Below are positions 1 to 11,027 of a stretch of 64,000 nt of DNA, in pieces (positions within the stretch are counted from its first letter, which is position 1; every line of letters begins with the position of its first letter). This stretch comes from Amoebidium appalachense (taxonomy: Eukaryota > Ichthyosporea), in assembly GCA_963693365.1 (NCBI GenBank), contig CAVNZM010000003.1:2418001-2482000 (forward strand). Reading direction: 5' to 3'. The notes beneath the pieces are model-generated. The model ran no database searches, was not told the origin of the DNA, and saw nothing but the letters and a program-made list of their open reading frames with translations. Made by a program: the position numbers and the translations under genes.

Positions 1-1
1 T

Positions 2-1437
2 TGGACGGTAGAACAGAAAAAATTGCTAGCTAAGTTATTTGATAGGACTCGGTTTGCATTTCTGGCCGATGATAACGAAGTAGGCTTCGTTAAAGGGTTT
101 GAAATGCAGATCGACACAGGTGATAATAGGCCGGTAGTGATGCCTAGCTATAGAATGGAGCAGTATAAATTGTCGGATGCGCTAATAATAGTGAGTGATA
201 TGTTAAAAAAGGGTCATGTGGAGCATAGTTCGAGTCCGTGGAGAAGTCCGGTGCTATTGGTTAAGAAGCCCGACGGGTCTTGGCGTCTAGTGAACGATTA
301 CAGGGCTCTGAATCGGATCACTAAGGCAGACCAATGGCCTCTCCCTAACATAGACGAGCAGCTTTCACAGCTGCACGGCTATACTCACTTTGCTAAACTT
401 GATTTAAAAGCAGCTTTTTGGCAGATAAGGTTGGAGGAGAGCAGCAAGGAGAAGCGTGACTGCCTTTGCACTGGGTGACCAGCTGTTCCAGTACAAGGTG
501 GTGCCGATGGGTTTGCTCTCCTCTCCAGCTATGTTGTGCCGGGTAATGTATAAAATTCTCCACCCTCATTTGGATGTATGCCACCCTTATTTGGATGATG
601 TTTTAATTAAAGGTAGGTCATTTGAGGAGCTAGTTAATAATTGTGAAAAAGTATTTTTAGCTTTGGGTGAGTCTGGTCTTCGCATTAGCGGTAGCAAGAC
701 TGTGATTGGTGTGCCGGAGGTTAAGTTTTTAGGTCATATTGTGTCTAGTAATGGTCTTGCCCCTGATCCGGAGAAAATCCGGGCCATAGTTGAGTGGCCC
801 CGTCCTCAGACTGTCACTCAACTAAGGCAGTTTTTAGGTTTAACTAATTATCTTCGTCGTTATATTAAGGATTATAGTATGCTTGCTTTGCCGTTAACTA
901 GTCAGACGGGGGGGGAGAAGAAGAATAGAATAGATTGGAATGTTGATGCTGTTTCTGCTTTCGAAAAGCTTAAGTTAGCTTTGCAGTCTTCGAGTATGCT
1001 TGTTCATCCTGATTTTTCGGCCGGGGGGGATGTTTAAAGTTCGGTGTGATGCAAGTAAGGTTGCTGAGGGGGCCGTGTTATATCAAGTGCAGGAGGGGCA
1101 GGATAGAGTGATTGCTTATGCTAGTCGTTCATTTAGTAAAAGTGAACGTAGATATAGCAATCCGGAGAGAGAGTCCCATGCTATCTTTTGGGCAGTCTCA
1201 CAGGCATGGCGGTATATACTCGCAGGCAGGACGTTTGAGGTCTACACCGACCACAAGCCCTGCCTAGCCATGGCCGGCACCACTCGTCTGGTCAACGAGA
1301 GGATGCAGAAGTGGGCCGCGGCTCTCGGTGAGTTCTCCTATAAATTGTTTTATGCCAAGGGTGAAACAATGGTTGACTGTGATGCTCTCTCTCGTGCTGC
1401 TTATATTTTGTTTGAAGAAGAGAAGGAGGGGGAGGGG
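2..1437 (+). pseudogene. pol: pol fragment: reverse transcriptase and RNase H
   Basis: The reading frame is open from base 2, so it continues from the left. It carries RT motifs (LDLKAAFWQI near 400; the catalytic YLDD box near 583-594) and then RNase H motifs: the first Asp in VRCDAS near 1033, the Glu in NPERESHAIFWAV near 1160, and the Asp in YTDHKP near 1243. The protein needs three frames. A shift falls near 450-456, where one extra base lies between the KEK and TAFAL codons. A second falls in the run of eight G near 1021-1030. RNase H then continues into a Glu/Gly-rich linker that stops abruptly at the inverted-repeat element at 1438. The catalytic residues are intact. Confidence is high for the family and moderate that the frameshifts are real rather than homopolymer errors. 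Confidence 0.93.
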
Positions 1438-1451
1438 CATCAGCAAACCCC
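1438..1451 (+). repeat. Left terminal inverted repeat
   Basis: CATCAGCAAACCCC. It matches the complement of 16116-16129 at 14 of 14 positions and lies at the exact point where retroelement pol stops. A C-run follows (ACCCCCCC). Confidence 0.85.
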
Positions 1452-1479
1452 ACCCCCCCGCTAAATTGTATCCTCGTAC

Positions 1480-2330
1480 ACATTTTGAACACTTGAATGT
1501 CCAAAAATGTTCAAAAATTCGTACATTCAGTGAATCGTATATGGATACCTATTCGAATGCCACCTGACACCACATGGTATATGTGTGTACCTAGCCGAAT
1601 ACTACATGAATACATGCCCAAGTACCTTGTGAATGCACACTAGATAACGTATGAATGCACTATAGATACCGTATTCATACCACTTGGACACCGTGTTCTG
1701 AGTATACACGTACATACGCGTACATGACCAGACATTCAGTTGGAATACATATTTGTGTATATGGGGTACATGTGGAGTGCTTTATAAATACCCGTTCAGT
1801 GACACTGGAACGTCCACGAATACACTATGTGAATGTTTCGAAAATACTCCACAAACACGATCTGAGTACGACATATGTGTTCATGAATAGTAACTGCGAA
1901 CGTTATTCGGTGCACACATATGTACTCAAATAGCATCTCACGAATGCCTAAGGGTACCATAAAATACCTTATTTGAACACAAACGGATGCCATAAAGGCG
2001 TTCGTAGAACAGCATGTTTAGTGCAAATGAATACGTTTTTGGACACTAACAACATATTCAGGCAGTATTTTTCGACCATACTCGTAATACATTTATATAC
2101 ACGAATTTGACATTCGTGTATGTTCATGGGGCATTGTAAGAACAATATAGAGATTAAGAACAATATAGAGATGTTCACATTGTGTGTTTATTGGTATTCA
2201 TAAATTGTTCGTGGGCGCCCACATTTATTCACACAATACATTCGAGAATATCCTACTATTACGACATGAGTAACTTTTGAATGTACATGCCCAGCATTCA
2301 TTGAACACTAATATGTACCGACTCACTCTG
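1480..2330. repeat. Left subterminal word-rich region
   Basis: About 850 bp, AT-rich and without a gene. Short words of the type GAATAC, GAATGC and GAACAC and their complements GTATTC, GCATTC and GTTC recur every 10-25 bp in both orientations. Examples are the TATTCGAATGCC near 1550-1562 and the cluster near 1600-1670. CACTA-group transposons typically carry such subterminal arrays as binding sites for an element-encoded protein. No long exact tandem unit is present. Confidence 0.6.
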
Positions 2331-2422
2331 TCGACGTCCCCCCCCCCCCCCCCTTCCTTCTTACCTTTCTAACTTTTTCACAATTTGTACACGAGATACC
2401 ATTAAGACTGTTGTTCCTTTAT

Positions 2423-2532
2423 GTCTCGCTCCACTGGAGCAGAGACCGCACAAGTTGTTCATGTTTAAAAATTTCGAAGTCTCACTCCACAGGAGTAGAG
2501 ACAATTTCACTCTGTTAGACTCCACAGGAGTC
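2423..2532. other. Three consecutive inverted-repeat hairpins
   Basis: Three similar imperfect or perfect palindromes occur in 110 bp: 2423-2446 (GTCTCGCTCC, then GGAGCAGAGAC), 2479-2502 (GTCTCACTCC, then GGAGTAGAGAC) and 2518-2532 (GACTCC-ACA-GGAGTC). They share the core CTCC-A-C-A/T-GGAG. Either a triplicated protein-binding site or a structured transcript would fit. The surrounding 2340-2790 has C- and G-runs and no convincing gene. Confidence 0.5.
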
Positions 2533-2794
2533 CAGCTTTCACCGAACAAACTAAACAAACCAACAAACCAACAAACAAAACAAAACAAACATCATCACAC
2601 AAATAAAATACGAAGTCTACATCTCCCCCCTATCTCCCCCCTGCAGAGGCCGGGACTACACCAAAAGAGACATAAACTAAGTATTAATTCTTTTTTTTTT
2701 TCCTCCCGGGGGGGGGGGGGGGGGGGTCTTTCCCTATTCCTCATCATTCTAATCATCCTCAACCCTCCCACCCACATCGCCTTTCTGCTGACAG

Positions 2795-2873
2795 GCTGAG
2801 GACTGCCTTCTCCCGGACCTTGCAGATCTTTTCCCATGTCTTTGCATACGGGGTTGGGACAGAAGGAGATTGT
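2795..2873 (+). CDS. Possible internal exon of nested element
   Basis: A short coding-like segment between an acceptor (CTGACAG at 2794) and a donor (GTGAGTG from 2874). In the frame that begins after one base it reads LRTAFSRTLQIFSHVFAY and so on, without stops. It could be an upstream exon of the transposase on the same strand. No family is recognised and no neighbouring exon could be joined to it, so it is only a candidate. Confidence 0.25.
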
Positions 2874-3117
2874 GTGAGTGTTTTTAACTTTTCTGGCTAG
2901 CCTGAGCATGTATGTACCTGGGAAAAATGCTATCACAATGTTACCATACCAAACCTAAAGATGACATGATAGGATGATACTTGCCCATGCTTAGGAGATA
3001 TCCTAAAACACTACGATGATACGTAACCCATACATACGACTTACCAATATCATCATTTCGATATCCATACGTTGTCTTTCGGACGGGAGCTAAAACACAA
3101 TGATGGGGGGGGGGGGG

Positions 3118-3270
3118 GGGGGTTGAATGCAGAATACGGTACGAAATACGCATACACGATGAGAAGCATGGTGCAGGACACATGCAAAGGCAAACATTCA
3201 AGCACGCAACATCAGCCATGTGCACAGTATGCGTCATAAGCAGAGCCCATCCTCAGGGAGGACGCAAGGG
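3118..3270 (-). repeat. Dispersed 453-bp-family repeat, core copy
   Basis: On the minus strand it reads GAGGATGGGCTCTGCTTATG, passes through the TTGAATGTTTGCC segment, and ends at GCATTCAA followed by a long C-run (seen as the G-run at 3104-3122). The same core recurs in introns of all three host genes (31.6, 35.0, 37.2, 50.9, 51.4, 55.8, 61.7 and 62.1 kb). This copy lies inside the nested DNA transposon. Confidence 0.75.
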
Positions 3271-3292
3271 GGGGGGGGGGGTAGTTGTTTAC

Positions 3293-3885
3293 CTTGCTGA
3301 TCTCTGATGGCCGAGCACCACCCTCGTAGTCAGGCATGTCAGCTCCATACTTCACAGCTGACCACGAAATCTGAGTGGCAGACTTGTGGGCCATTGGATC
3401 CCGCAGTCCGCACTCAAATGTGTGGAGCATGAAGCTGAAGAGCTCGGGCAACGCCTTTTGAAACTCCTGTGTGGGTGTTGGTGTGTGTGTTGCGTGTACG
3501 TACACGTAAGCATGTGTGTATGTGGTGATGAGGAAAGGGGGTATTCTCCATTAGCAGCAAATAAAACCGAATTCGACAATGAAAAATCTGAAATGACTTG
3601 AGGAAGTGGGAAGCTGAATGGATACTGGATAACCATGCATGTACCGTTTCTCTGAGTGTCAAGGATTTGATGTCTTGTGTGGTTATGTGTTGGTGATTCG
3701 TACGTGGGACAACAGGGGGAGGTGGGAGGGAGGGAGTGGGAGTGAGTGTGTGTGTGTGGGGGGGGGGGGGGGGGGGGGTCACAGTGCATTAAGAATGAAC
3801 CAATAAGGAAGAACAACAACATTAAACATGAATAAGCATGTTGAAAAAAGCAGCATGAGAAGACTTCGTCTTTGATTGGGGTGTG

Positions 3886-3916
<31 letters not shown>

Positions 3917-4201
3917 GGGGGGGGAATGGGCACAAACGTTTAGTGTCTTGAAGCTGCTGAGGCGGTTCTTGATGTAGGAGCCGTTGATGGGGGACTGTCA
4001 CATGCACATGATGCGGTGAAGGGCGGAGTTGCCCCATGGGTTGCCCCTCACCGGATCGACGCTGTACATGTGGCCACAGGGATGGTTGTTGCACTCAACT
4101 TGAACCTCCACCAACCACCCCTCCCACGTCTTCTTGCGGCACCTAACCTGGTCTGCCAACTTGTCGGGGTCGGCGGCATTGACAGGGGCAACCTGGAACA
4201 T
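3293..4201 (-). pseudogene. Minus-strand gene of nested element, broken
   Basis: Two coding-like exons on the minus strand. The upstream one starts at an acceptor CCAACACAG before 4201, reads MFQVAPVNAADPDKLADQVR and runs to about 3950. It includes a CNNHPCGHMYSVDP segment with Cys and His, and an in-frame TGA near 3998. The downstream one (3466 to 3293, 58 codons) begins EFQKALPELFSFMLHTFECG after CACACAG and ends at AAG before GTAAAC. The intron between them holds (CA)n and long C-runs. The TGA is unlikely to be a sense codon, because PUSL1 and the transposase in this window end in TGA. I do not recognise the family. It may be an accessory protein of the element or another part of its transposase machinery. 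Start and end exons are missing. Confidence 0.45.
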
Positions 4202-4758
4202 CTGTGTTGGTGGGCATGGAGGCATTTGACAGTTTTTTGGAAGGGGGGGGGGGAGGGGGGAGGGGGGGATGGGAGGGGCTTTTGGTGTGTGTGTTTTTTT
4301 GTATGTGTGGGTGGGGAAGTGAGTGAGTGATTGAGTGTGTGTGTTTGGGGGGGGGGGGGGGGGGGGGGGGGTTAGAATGAATGAATAACACTAAATGCTA
4401 ACATGTGAAACACGCGTACGTTGTGCTGAAAGACAAAAGCACAAACTTATGAAGTCTAGAGAAGCAGAAAATAGCTTGAACGACTGGTGGAGGGGATGAT
4501 AGCTATAGTGCTAACAGGAAAAGTAGTGCCCACAGTCGCTGGTTCATGAACGTGAAAAGGCAACGTGCATCTGCAGCCAGCAGAACACACGCACACGCAC
4601 GCACACACACACACACATAAACACACACGCACACAGACACAGACACAGACACAGATATAATCACAGGCACGGACACAGACCAGACAGACAAACGCCATAT
4701 GCACAAAAGCAGGCAACACAAAACTAACCTTCAAACGGCCTTTCAGCCGTTAGGCGAA
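4202..4758. other. No gene seen; G-run and CA/CT tracts
   Basis: Contains G-runs (4243-4268, 4347-4371), a mixed (CA)n tract near 4585-4680 and unique sequence without splice-bounded coding segments. The ORFs here are Cys/Val or Pro/His repeats from microsatellites. Confidence 0.6.
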
Positions 4759-4935
4759 GATGCTTCAGCATCACGGCCATCTAGAAACACCAGATGGCCG
4801 TGTTCAGCATGCAGCATGGTCGAAACCATGCAGCACGGTGGCTGCGCAGGGGACCTGTGACCAGGCGACCTGCGGGAAGGGAACTGCGACCAGGCGACCT
4901 GCGGGAAGGGACCTGCGGAACTGCGGACCTGCGGG
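4759..4935. other. Hairpin cluster followed by short direct repeats
   Basis: Three hairpins follow each other: 4759-4772 (GATGC, loop TTCA, GCATC), 4772-4802 (a perfect 11-bp stem CACGGCCATCT with a 9-nt loop) and 4814-4831 (GCATGGT, loop CGAA, ACCATGC). They are followed by three copies of a CGACCTGCGGGAAGGG-type repeat up to about 4935. The stems are GC-rich and compact, so a structured RNA is possible. No known RNA family is recognised. Confidence 0.35.
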
Positions 4936-5337
4936 AAGGGGGAAAAGAAATGGAGCAAACAACGTGCGTACAGGCTTAAACGGACAAAAAATTGCAAACC
5001 GGATTGGGTTTAGCCAATCACTATTTGCTATTTGCTATAGTTCGGTTTAGTAACCGCCGCGCCTGATTAGGGAAAAGATAAAAATAGATTTCGGCTCGCG
5101 CGCGCGCGTGCATCAGCTTGGTGCCCTTAGCGGTGCCCTTAGTCACAACTATCAGACTATAGTTACGTGTCCTCCACGTGACCCCAGTCTTCCGAGGTGG
5201 TGTCATAGGTGGGCGCCAACACCAATAAATTGACTGGTGACGGGTGTACAACCAAAGAAACTCAGCAGCACATATAATAACGTTGATGCTATACCCTGCC
5301 TAGTTGACGTAATAACTAGTGCACCATCGCACGCGTG

Positions 5338-5374
<37 letters not shown>

Positions 5375-5382
5375 TGGGGGGG
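4936..5382. other. No gene seen
   Basis: Unique sequence with small local repeats (ATTTGCTATTTGCTA near 5022, GGTGCCCTTAGC twice near 5120-5140) and a 36-base C-run at 5339-5374. No splice-bounded coding segment was found. Confidence 0.5.
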
Positions 5383-7195
5383 TGTTTTTGCCACGCGGTA
5401 CCCCTGATATTGTAGGTGTACACTGCCCCCACAACCCCAACTGTGTGCTGAATATCTCGTGCTAGGAAACCAATAACGCGAAAGTAACACATGCTGCATG
5501 ATATATGATGTACATGGTACAAAGGAGGTTTCAATCCGGGCTACAATGTTGTGTTTTTTTCGGGTGACCCTCGTACTCCAGAGGCACACTCACCATCCCC
5601 CCCATAAATTTTGTGGTAAATTTCTCGTTCCAGAAGCTGTTCTGTGGGTAGTTATTGAAAAAAACCAATAATGTGCAAGTAACATATGTACATATACTAT
5701 GCCACAAGGGGGGTTCTATACGAGCTACAACGTTGTGTTTTTTTCGTGTGACCCTCGCACTCCAGGGGCACATTCCCCATCCCCCCCATAAACTGTGTGG
5801 TAACTTTCTCGTGCTAGAGGCTATTCTGTGGGTAGTTATTGAAAACCCAATAATGTCTAGGTAACATATCTACATATTCTATGCTACAAGGGGGGTTCTA
5901 TACGAGCTACAACGTTGTGTTTTTTTGTGTGTGACCCTCGTACTCCAGGGGCACATTCCCCATCCCCCCCATAAACTTTGTGGTAAATGTTTCGTGCTAG
6001 AAGCTGTTCTGTGGGTAGATATTGAAAAAACCAACTTAATGTGTAAGCAACACATGTACATATACTATGCTACAAGGGGGGTTCTATTCGAGCTACAACG
6101 TTGTGTTTTTTTCGTGTGACCCTCGCACTCCAGGGGCACATTCCCCATCCCCCCCATAAACTGTGTGGTAACTTTCTCGTGCTAGAAGCTGTTCTGTGGG
6201 TAGTTATTGAAAAAACCAATCATGTGTAAGCAACGCATGTACATATACTATGCTACAAGGGGGGTTCTATTCGAGCTACAACGTTGTGTTTTTTTCGTGT
6301 GACCCTCGTACTCCAGGGGCACATTCCCCATCCCCCCCATAAACTGTGTGGTAAAGTTCTCGTGCTAGAAGCTGTTCTGTGGGTAGTTATTGAAAAAACC
6401 AATAATGTGTAAGCAACACATGTACATATACTATGCTACAAGGGGGGTTCTATTCGAGCTACAACGTTGTGTTTTTTTCGTGTGACCCTCGTACTCCAGG
6501 GGGGCACATTCCCCATCCCCCCCATAAACTGTGTGGTAAATTTCTCGTGCTAGAAGCTGTTCTGTGGGTAGTTATTGAAAAAACCAAAAATGTCTAGGTA
6601 ACACATGGACATATACTATGCTACAAGGGGGGTTCTATACGAGCTACAACATTGTGTTTTTTTCGTGTGACCCTCGTACTCCAGGGGCACATTCACCATC
6701 CCCCCCACAAACTGTGTGGTAAAGTTCTCGTGCTAGAGGCTATTCTGTGGGTAGTTATTGAAAAACCAATAATGTCTAGGTAACATATGTACATATTCTA
6801 TGCTTTAAGGGGGGTTCTATACGAGCTACAACGTTGTGTTTTTTTTTGTGTGACCCTCGTACTCCAGGGGCACATTCCCCATCCCCCCCATAAACTTTGT
6901 GGTAAATTTCTCGTGCTAGAGGCTGTTCTGTTGGTAGTTATTGAAAAAACCAAAAATGTCTACTGAGGTAACACATGGACATATACTATGCTACAAGGGG
7001 GGTTCTATACGAGCTACAACGTTGTGTTTTTTTCGTGTGACCCTCGTACTCCAGGGGCACATTTACCATCCCCCCCATAAACTTTGTGGTAAATGTCTCG
7101 TGCTAGAGGCTGTTCTGTGGGTAGTTATTGAAAACCCAATAATGTCTAGGTAACATATGTACATATACTATGCTACAAGGGGGGTTCTATGCTAC
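5383..7195 (+). repeat. 183-bp tandem satellite, about 10 units
   Basis: Tandem units spaced 182-188 bp. The landmark AAGGGGGGTTCTAT occurs near 5706, 5888, 6074, 6257, 6440, 6625, 6807 (variant), 6995 and 7177. Each unit contains ACAACGTTGTGTTTTTTTCG, ACCCTCGTACTCCAGGGGCA, GTAGTTATTGAAAA and CACATGTACATATACTA. The first units (5383-5700) are more diverged. Each unit carries a CCCCCCCATAAAC motif. The array lies inside the nested transposon, ends in a GT/GA microsatellite, and is resumed in inverse orientation at 8662. Confidence 0.92.
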
Positions 7196-7235
7196 AAGGG
7201 GTGCATGTGCATGTGCATGTGCATGTGTGTGTGTG

Positions 7236-7277
<42 letters not shown>

Positions 7278-8009
7278 GGAGGGAGGGAGGGACGGAGGGA
7301 GGGAGGGACGGGGGGAGGGAGGGAGGGATGGTTGGGAGGGAGGGAGGGAGGGGGGAGGGAGGGACGGAGGGAGGGACGGAGGGAGGGAGGGAGGGATGGT
7401 TGGGAGGGAGGGAGGGAGGGGGGGGAGGGGGGAGGGAGGGTGGGAGGGAGGGAGAAAAGAGAGAGAGACAGTGTGTGTGTGTGCATATCTGTATGTGTGT
7501 GTGTGTGTGTGTGTTTGCGTGTGTGTGTGTGTGTGCATATGTGAGTGTGCATGTGCATGTGTGTGTGTCTGTGTGTGCATATGTGCATGTGTGTGTGTGT
7601 GCCTGTGTGTGTGTGTGTATGCGTGTCTGTGTCTGATGTGTGGATGTCTGTGTATGTTGTGTGTGTGTGCATGTCTGTGTGTGTGTATGTGCTCAGTTGA
7701 AAGGGCAGGGGGGGAGAGGGGGGATGCACCGTGTGTGTGCATGTGTGCACGTGTGTGTGTGTGTGCTCTGTGGAGAGGGAAGGGGAGGGGGGAAATGCAC
7801 CGTGTGTGTGCATGTATGTGTGTGTGTGTGTGTGTGTGTGTCTGTGTGTATGTGTGTGTGTGTGTGTTGTGTGTTTGTGTGTGTGTGCATGTCTGTGTGC
7901 GTCGTGTGTGGTGTGTGTGTGTGTGTGCATGTCTGTGCATGTGTGCATGTGCTCGGTGGAGAGGGAAGGGGAAGGGGGGGATTCGTGTCCGTGCATGTGT
8001 GCATGTGTG

Positions 8010-8044
<35 letters not shown>

Positions 8045-8243
8045 ATGTATGTGTGTGTGTATGTGCTCGGTTGAGAGGGAAGGGGGGGGGGGGATGCACC
8101 ATGTGTGTGCATGTGTGCACGTGTGTGTGTGTGTGTGCTCTGTGGAGAGGGAATGGTAGGGGAGGAAATGCACCGTGTGTGTGCATATGTGTGTGTGTCT
8201 CTCTGTATGTGTGTGTGTGTGTGTTGTGTGTTTGTGTGTGTGT

Positions 8244-8283
<40 letters not shown>

Positions 8284-8373
8284 CGTGTGTGTGAGTGCAT
8301 GTTTCTGCATTGTGTGCGAGCATGTGGATGCCTTGGGAAGAGCAAGATTGGACGGTATCGAATGCTGTGTGTG

Positions 8374-8409
<36 letters not shown>

Positions 8410-8627
8410 CAATGATAAGCCGGCCATGTGTTTATCATGGCGCACCGGTAAATGCATGTGGCGATTATGTGTAAATATATAAACGGAAATACATTATAAA
8501 AAAGGACTCACTCAACGAGATGAAGGAGCGTTACAGAACGTACGTGTCTGCCGCCCCCCCCCCCCCCCCCAACCCCCGCCCCCCCCCCCCCCAACCCCCC
8601 CTGTCTTCCCTCCTTCCCCCCACTACG

Positions 8628-8659
<32 letters not shown>

Positions 8660-8661
8660 CA
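7196..8661. repeat. GT/GGGA microsatellite with 370-bp higher-order repeat
   Basis: (TG)n rich from 7196, an AGGG-type tract at about 7275-7460, then a TG-rich block. In that block a GCTC-N-GT(G/T)GAGAGGGAAGG module recurs at 7691, 7765, 7951, 8065 and 8137, with similar spacing repeated after about 373 bp. From 8555 to 8660 it ends in three C-runs. A short stretch at 8480-8545 (ATGAAGGAGCGTTAC before a GTACGT donor) could be an exon, but it is too short to support. Confidence 0.85.
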
Positions 8662-9015
8662 CGTCCCCCCTTGTAGCATAGTATATGTACATGTGTTGCT
8701 TACACATTATTGGTTTTTTCAATAACTACCCACAGAACAGCTTCTAGCACGAGAAATTTACCACACAGTTTATGGGGGGGATGGGGAATGTGCCCCTGGA
8801 GTACGAGGGTCACACGAAAAAAACACACGGTTGTAGCTCGAATAGAACCCCCCTTGTAGCATAGTATATGTACATGCGTTGCTTACACATTATTGGTTTT
8901 TTCAATAACTACCCACAGAACAGCTTCTAGCACGAGAAAGTTACCACACAGTTTATGGGGGGGATGGGGAATGTGCCCCTGGAGTGCGAGGGTCACACGA
9001 AAAAAACACAACGTT
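8662..9015 (-). repeat. Inverted 183-bp satellite, two units
   Basis: Two near-complete units of the 5383-7195 satellite on the opposite strand, with boundaries at the TTGTAGCATAGTATATGTAC landmarks near 8671 and 8855. Together with the forward array they form a large inverted repeat with a 1.4-kb microsatellite core. Confidence 0.9.
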
Positions 9016-9345
9016 GCACCCACTGTTTTGGCATGCAGCGAATTATCGCGCAAACAATTTTACACCGCAAAGACCCCCCCCGTCCATCCCCCCCAGTGCA
9101 TCTGTTGCTTTCCCGTGCATGGTATACGTGTAGTGCACCATGCCCCCCACCAGCATGCACAACCACAACCTTCCTACGGCTTAGGGGGGCTTACACCCAC
9201 TGTTTTGGCATGCAGCGAATTATCGCGCAAACAATTTTACACCGCAAAGACCCCCCCCCCCGTCCCCCCCCCCCCCCCATTGCATCTGTTGCTTTCCCGT
9301 GCATGGCACACGTGTAATGCACCATGCCCCCCACCAGCATGCAGT
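9016..9345 (+). repeat. 177-bp repeat, two tandem units
   Basis: The CACTGTTTTGGCATGCAGCG landmark occurs at 9021 and 9198 (177 bp apart). The units contain TATCGCGCAAACAATTTTAC, a C-run, GTTGCTTTCCCGTGCATG and CCCCACCAGCATGCA. The repeat starts exactly where the inverted 183-bp satellite ends. A third, diverged copy lies at 10345-10530. Confidence 0.88.
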
Positions 9346-9390
9346 GAGTGAGCATGCAGTGACTATTAGTGCAAATCAATCTGCATACAG

Positions 9391-9604
9391 GTTCTGTGAC
9401 CGCATGGAAAAGACCTTCAAGGGCTGCAACCCATCAGAGATGAACTTCATAAAGTTCCACGTCGGCAAGCACTACTCCTTGGCCACAAAGGAGTTTGGGG
9501 CATTCGAGTCAGCTGAGGGTGGAGAGCGCCACCACAAGCTGTCGAAGGTGGCATACAAGTCCACTAACAAGAACACCATCACCTTTGAAAGCCAGGTAAA
9601 TCAG

Positions 9605-9640
<36 letters not shown>

Positions 9641-10993
9641 CTCCCCCACCTCATCTGCCTGCTACCCTATGGATCACACCCTTCGTTTCTCACGTATTCA
9701 CTAACTCTCCCCCTTCCTCTCTTCCTCCCCCCCCCCTCCCCCCCCCCCTCCCCCCCCCCCCACAACCCCCCCCCCCACCCCTTCCCCCAACACTCACCCT
9801 CCCCCCTTGCCCCCTCAACACACACACACCTTCGTACACACACAACAGATGGTGGAGAACATCAGAAGATACGAGGCTATGGCATTCCTCTCCAGCCTGG
9901 CTGACAGTAACCTCTTGGACAGAGGTGAGGTGGAGGACCCTAGTGGTGTTGTGGAGGACCCACTGGCTGTTGCAGCACAAGAAGAGGCCATTGCAGAGAA
10001 GCTTGGGGAGGATTTCATCCTGATCGGTGCAGTCCCCCCTTACCCAGTTAACCATAAAGAATATCCCCCCCCCCCCCCAACACACACACACAGAGACATG
10101 TGCATCGGTGGTCTTTTTTGATTTATTACCTCCACGTGGTGCTGGGTCGGACGACCAACTGTCCAATCGATGTACGAATGTATTCGTGGGTGTTCCAATT
10201 GGGTGTTAACGTATCATCCTCGTTTACCAACAAGGTGTTCGTACCCATTACATTAGTATCCTAGGACACGTGAACACTCTGATCTAGGCACAGGGTAATA
10301 CCATTGAATACACTCGTATAGTTGATGGCAATTTCGAAGGGTTGAACCCCCCTCCCCCCCCCCCCCCCCCACCCCCCCAGTGCAACTAAGGACTTCCCGT
10401 GCATAGTGCACCGTTCCCCCCACCAGCATACACGACCACAACCTTTCCACGGCCTAGGGGGGCTTGCACAAACTGTTTAAGCATGCAGCAACATATCGCG
10501 CAAACAATTTTACACCGCAAAGACCCCCCCCCCCCCCCCCCCCCCTTCCATCCCCAGCAAACGGAAAACATAACAAACCGACATAACCACTCACACACAC
10601 TATACCTTTTTCTACCTTTTTCTGATAGGTAAGGAACCAAAGCCGGTCTTCCTACGCCAACTTGACCAGACCTATCCTGGATGGAACGGGAACTACCATG
10701 CGTCCGTCAAGAAGCATCCTCAACTGAAGCAACTTCCGGCCCGCCTACAGTGGGCTTTAACCCCACCAGAGCAGCGGCCTGGCGGGGCACGGCTGCGTCG
10801 GGACCAGATGCCCAACCCTGACGAGAATCAGGTGTGTTATTTTTCAGGGCACCTCTCCCTCTCTCCACCTCTCCTCCCCCACCCACTCTGCCTTTCCTTC
10901 ATCCCTATCCTCACCCTGCTCCCCCTCCCCCATCCTCCCTCCCCCCCTCCTCCCCCCACCCCCCTTTTTCCTTGTGTTACATGTTCTCATCAC

Positions 10994-11027
<34 letters not shown>

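Noticed and set aside
3998-4000. TGA as a sense codon
   Set aside because: PUSL1 and the transposase in this window end in TGA at the family-expected position, so the in-frame TGA at 3998 is read as a mutation.
5383-7195. CRISPR-like array
   Set aside because: Units are about 183 bp with no short repeat/unique spacer alternation, and the context is eukaryotic; it is a satellite.
7173-8345. Long minus-strand ORF rich in His and Thr, and its plus-strand Cys/Val mirror
   Set aside because: Pure translation of (CA/TG)n and AGGG tracts; every frame is open because the repeat lacks stops.
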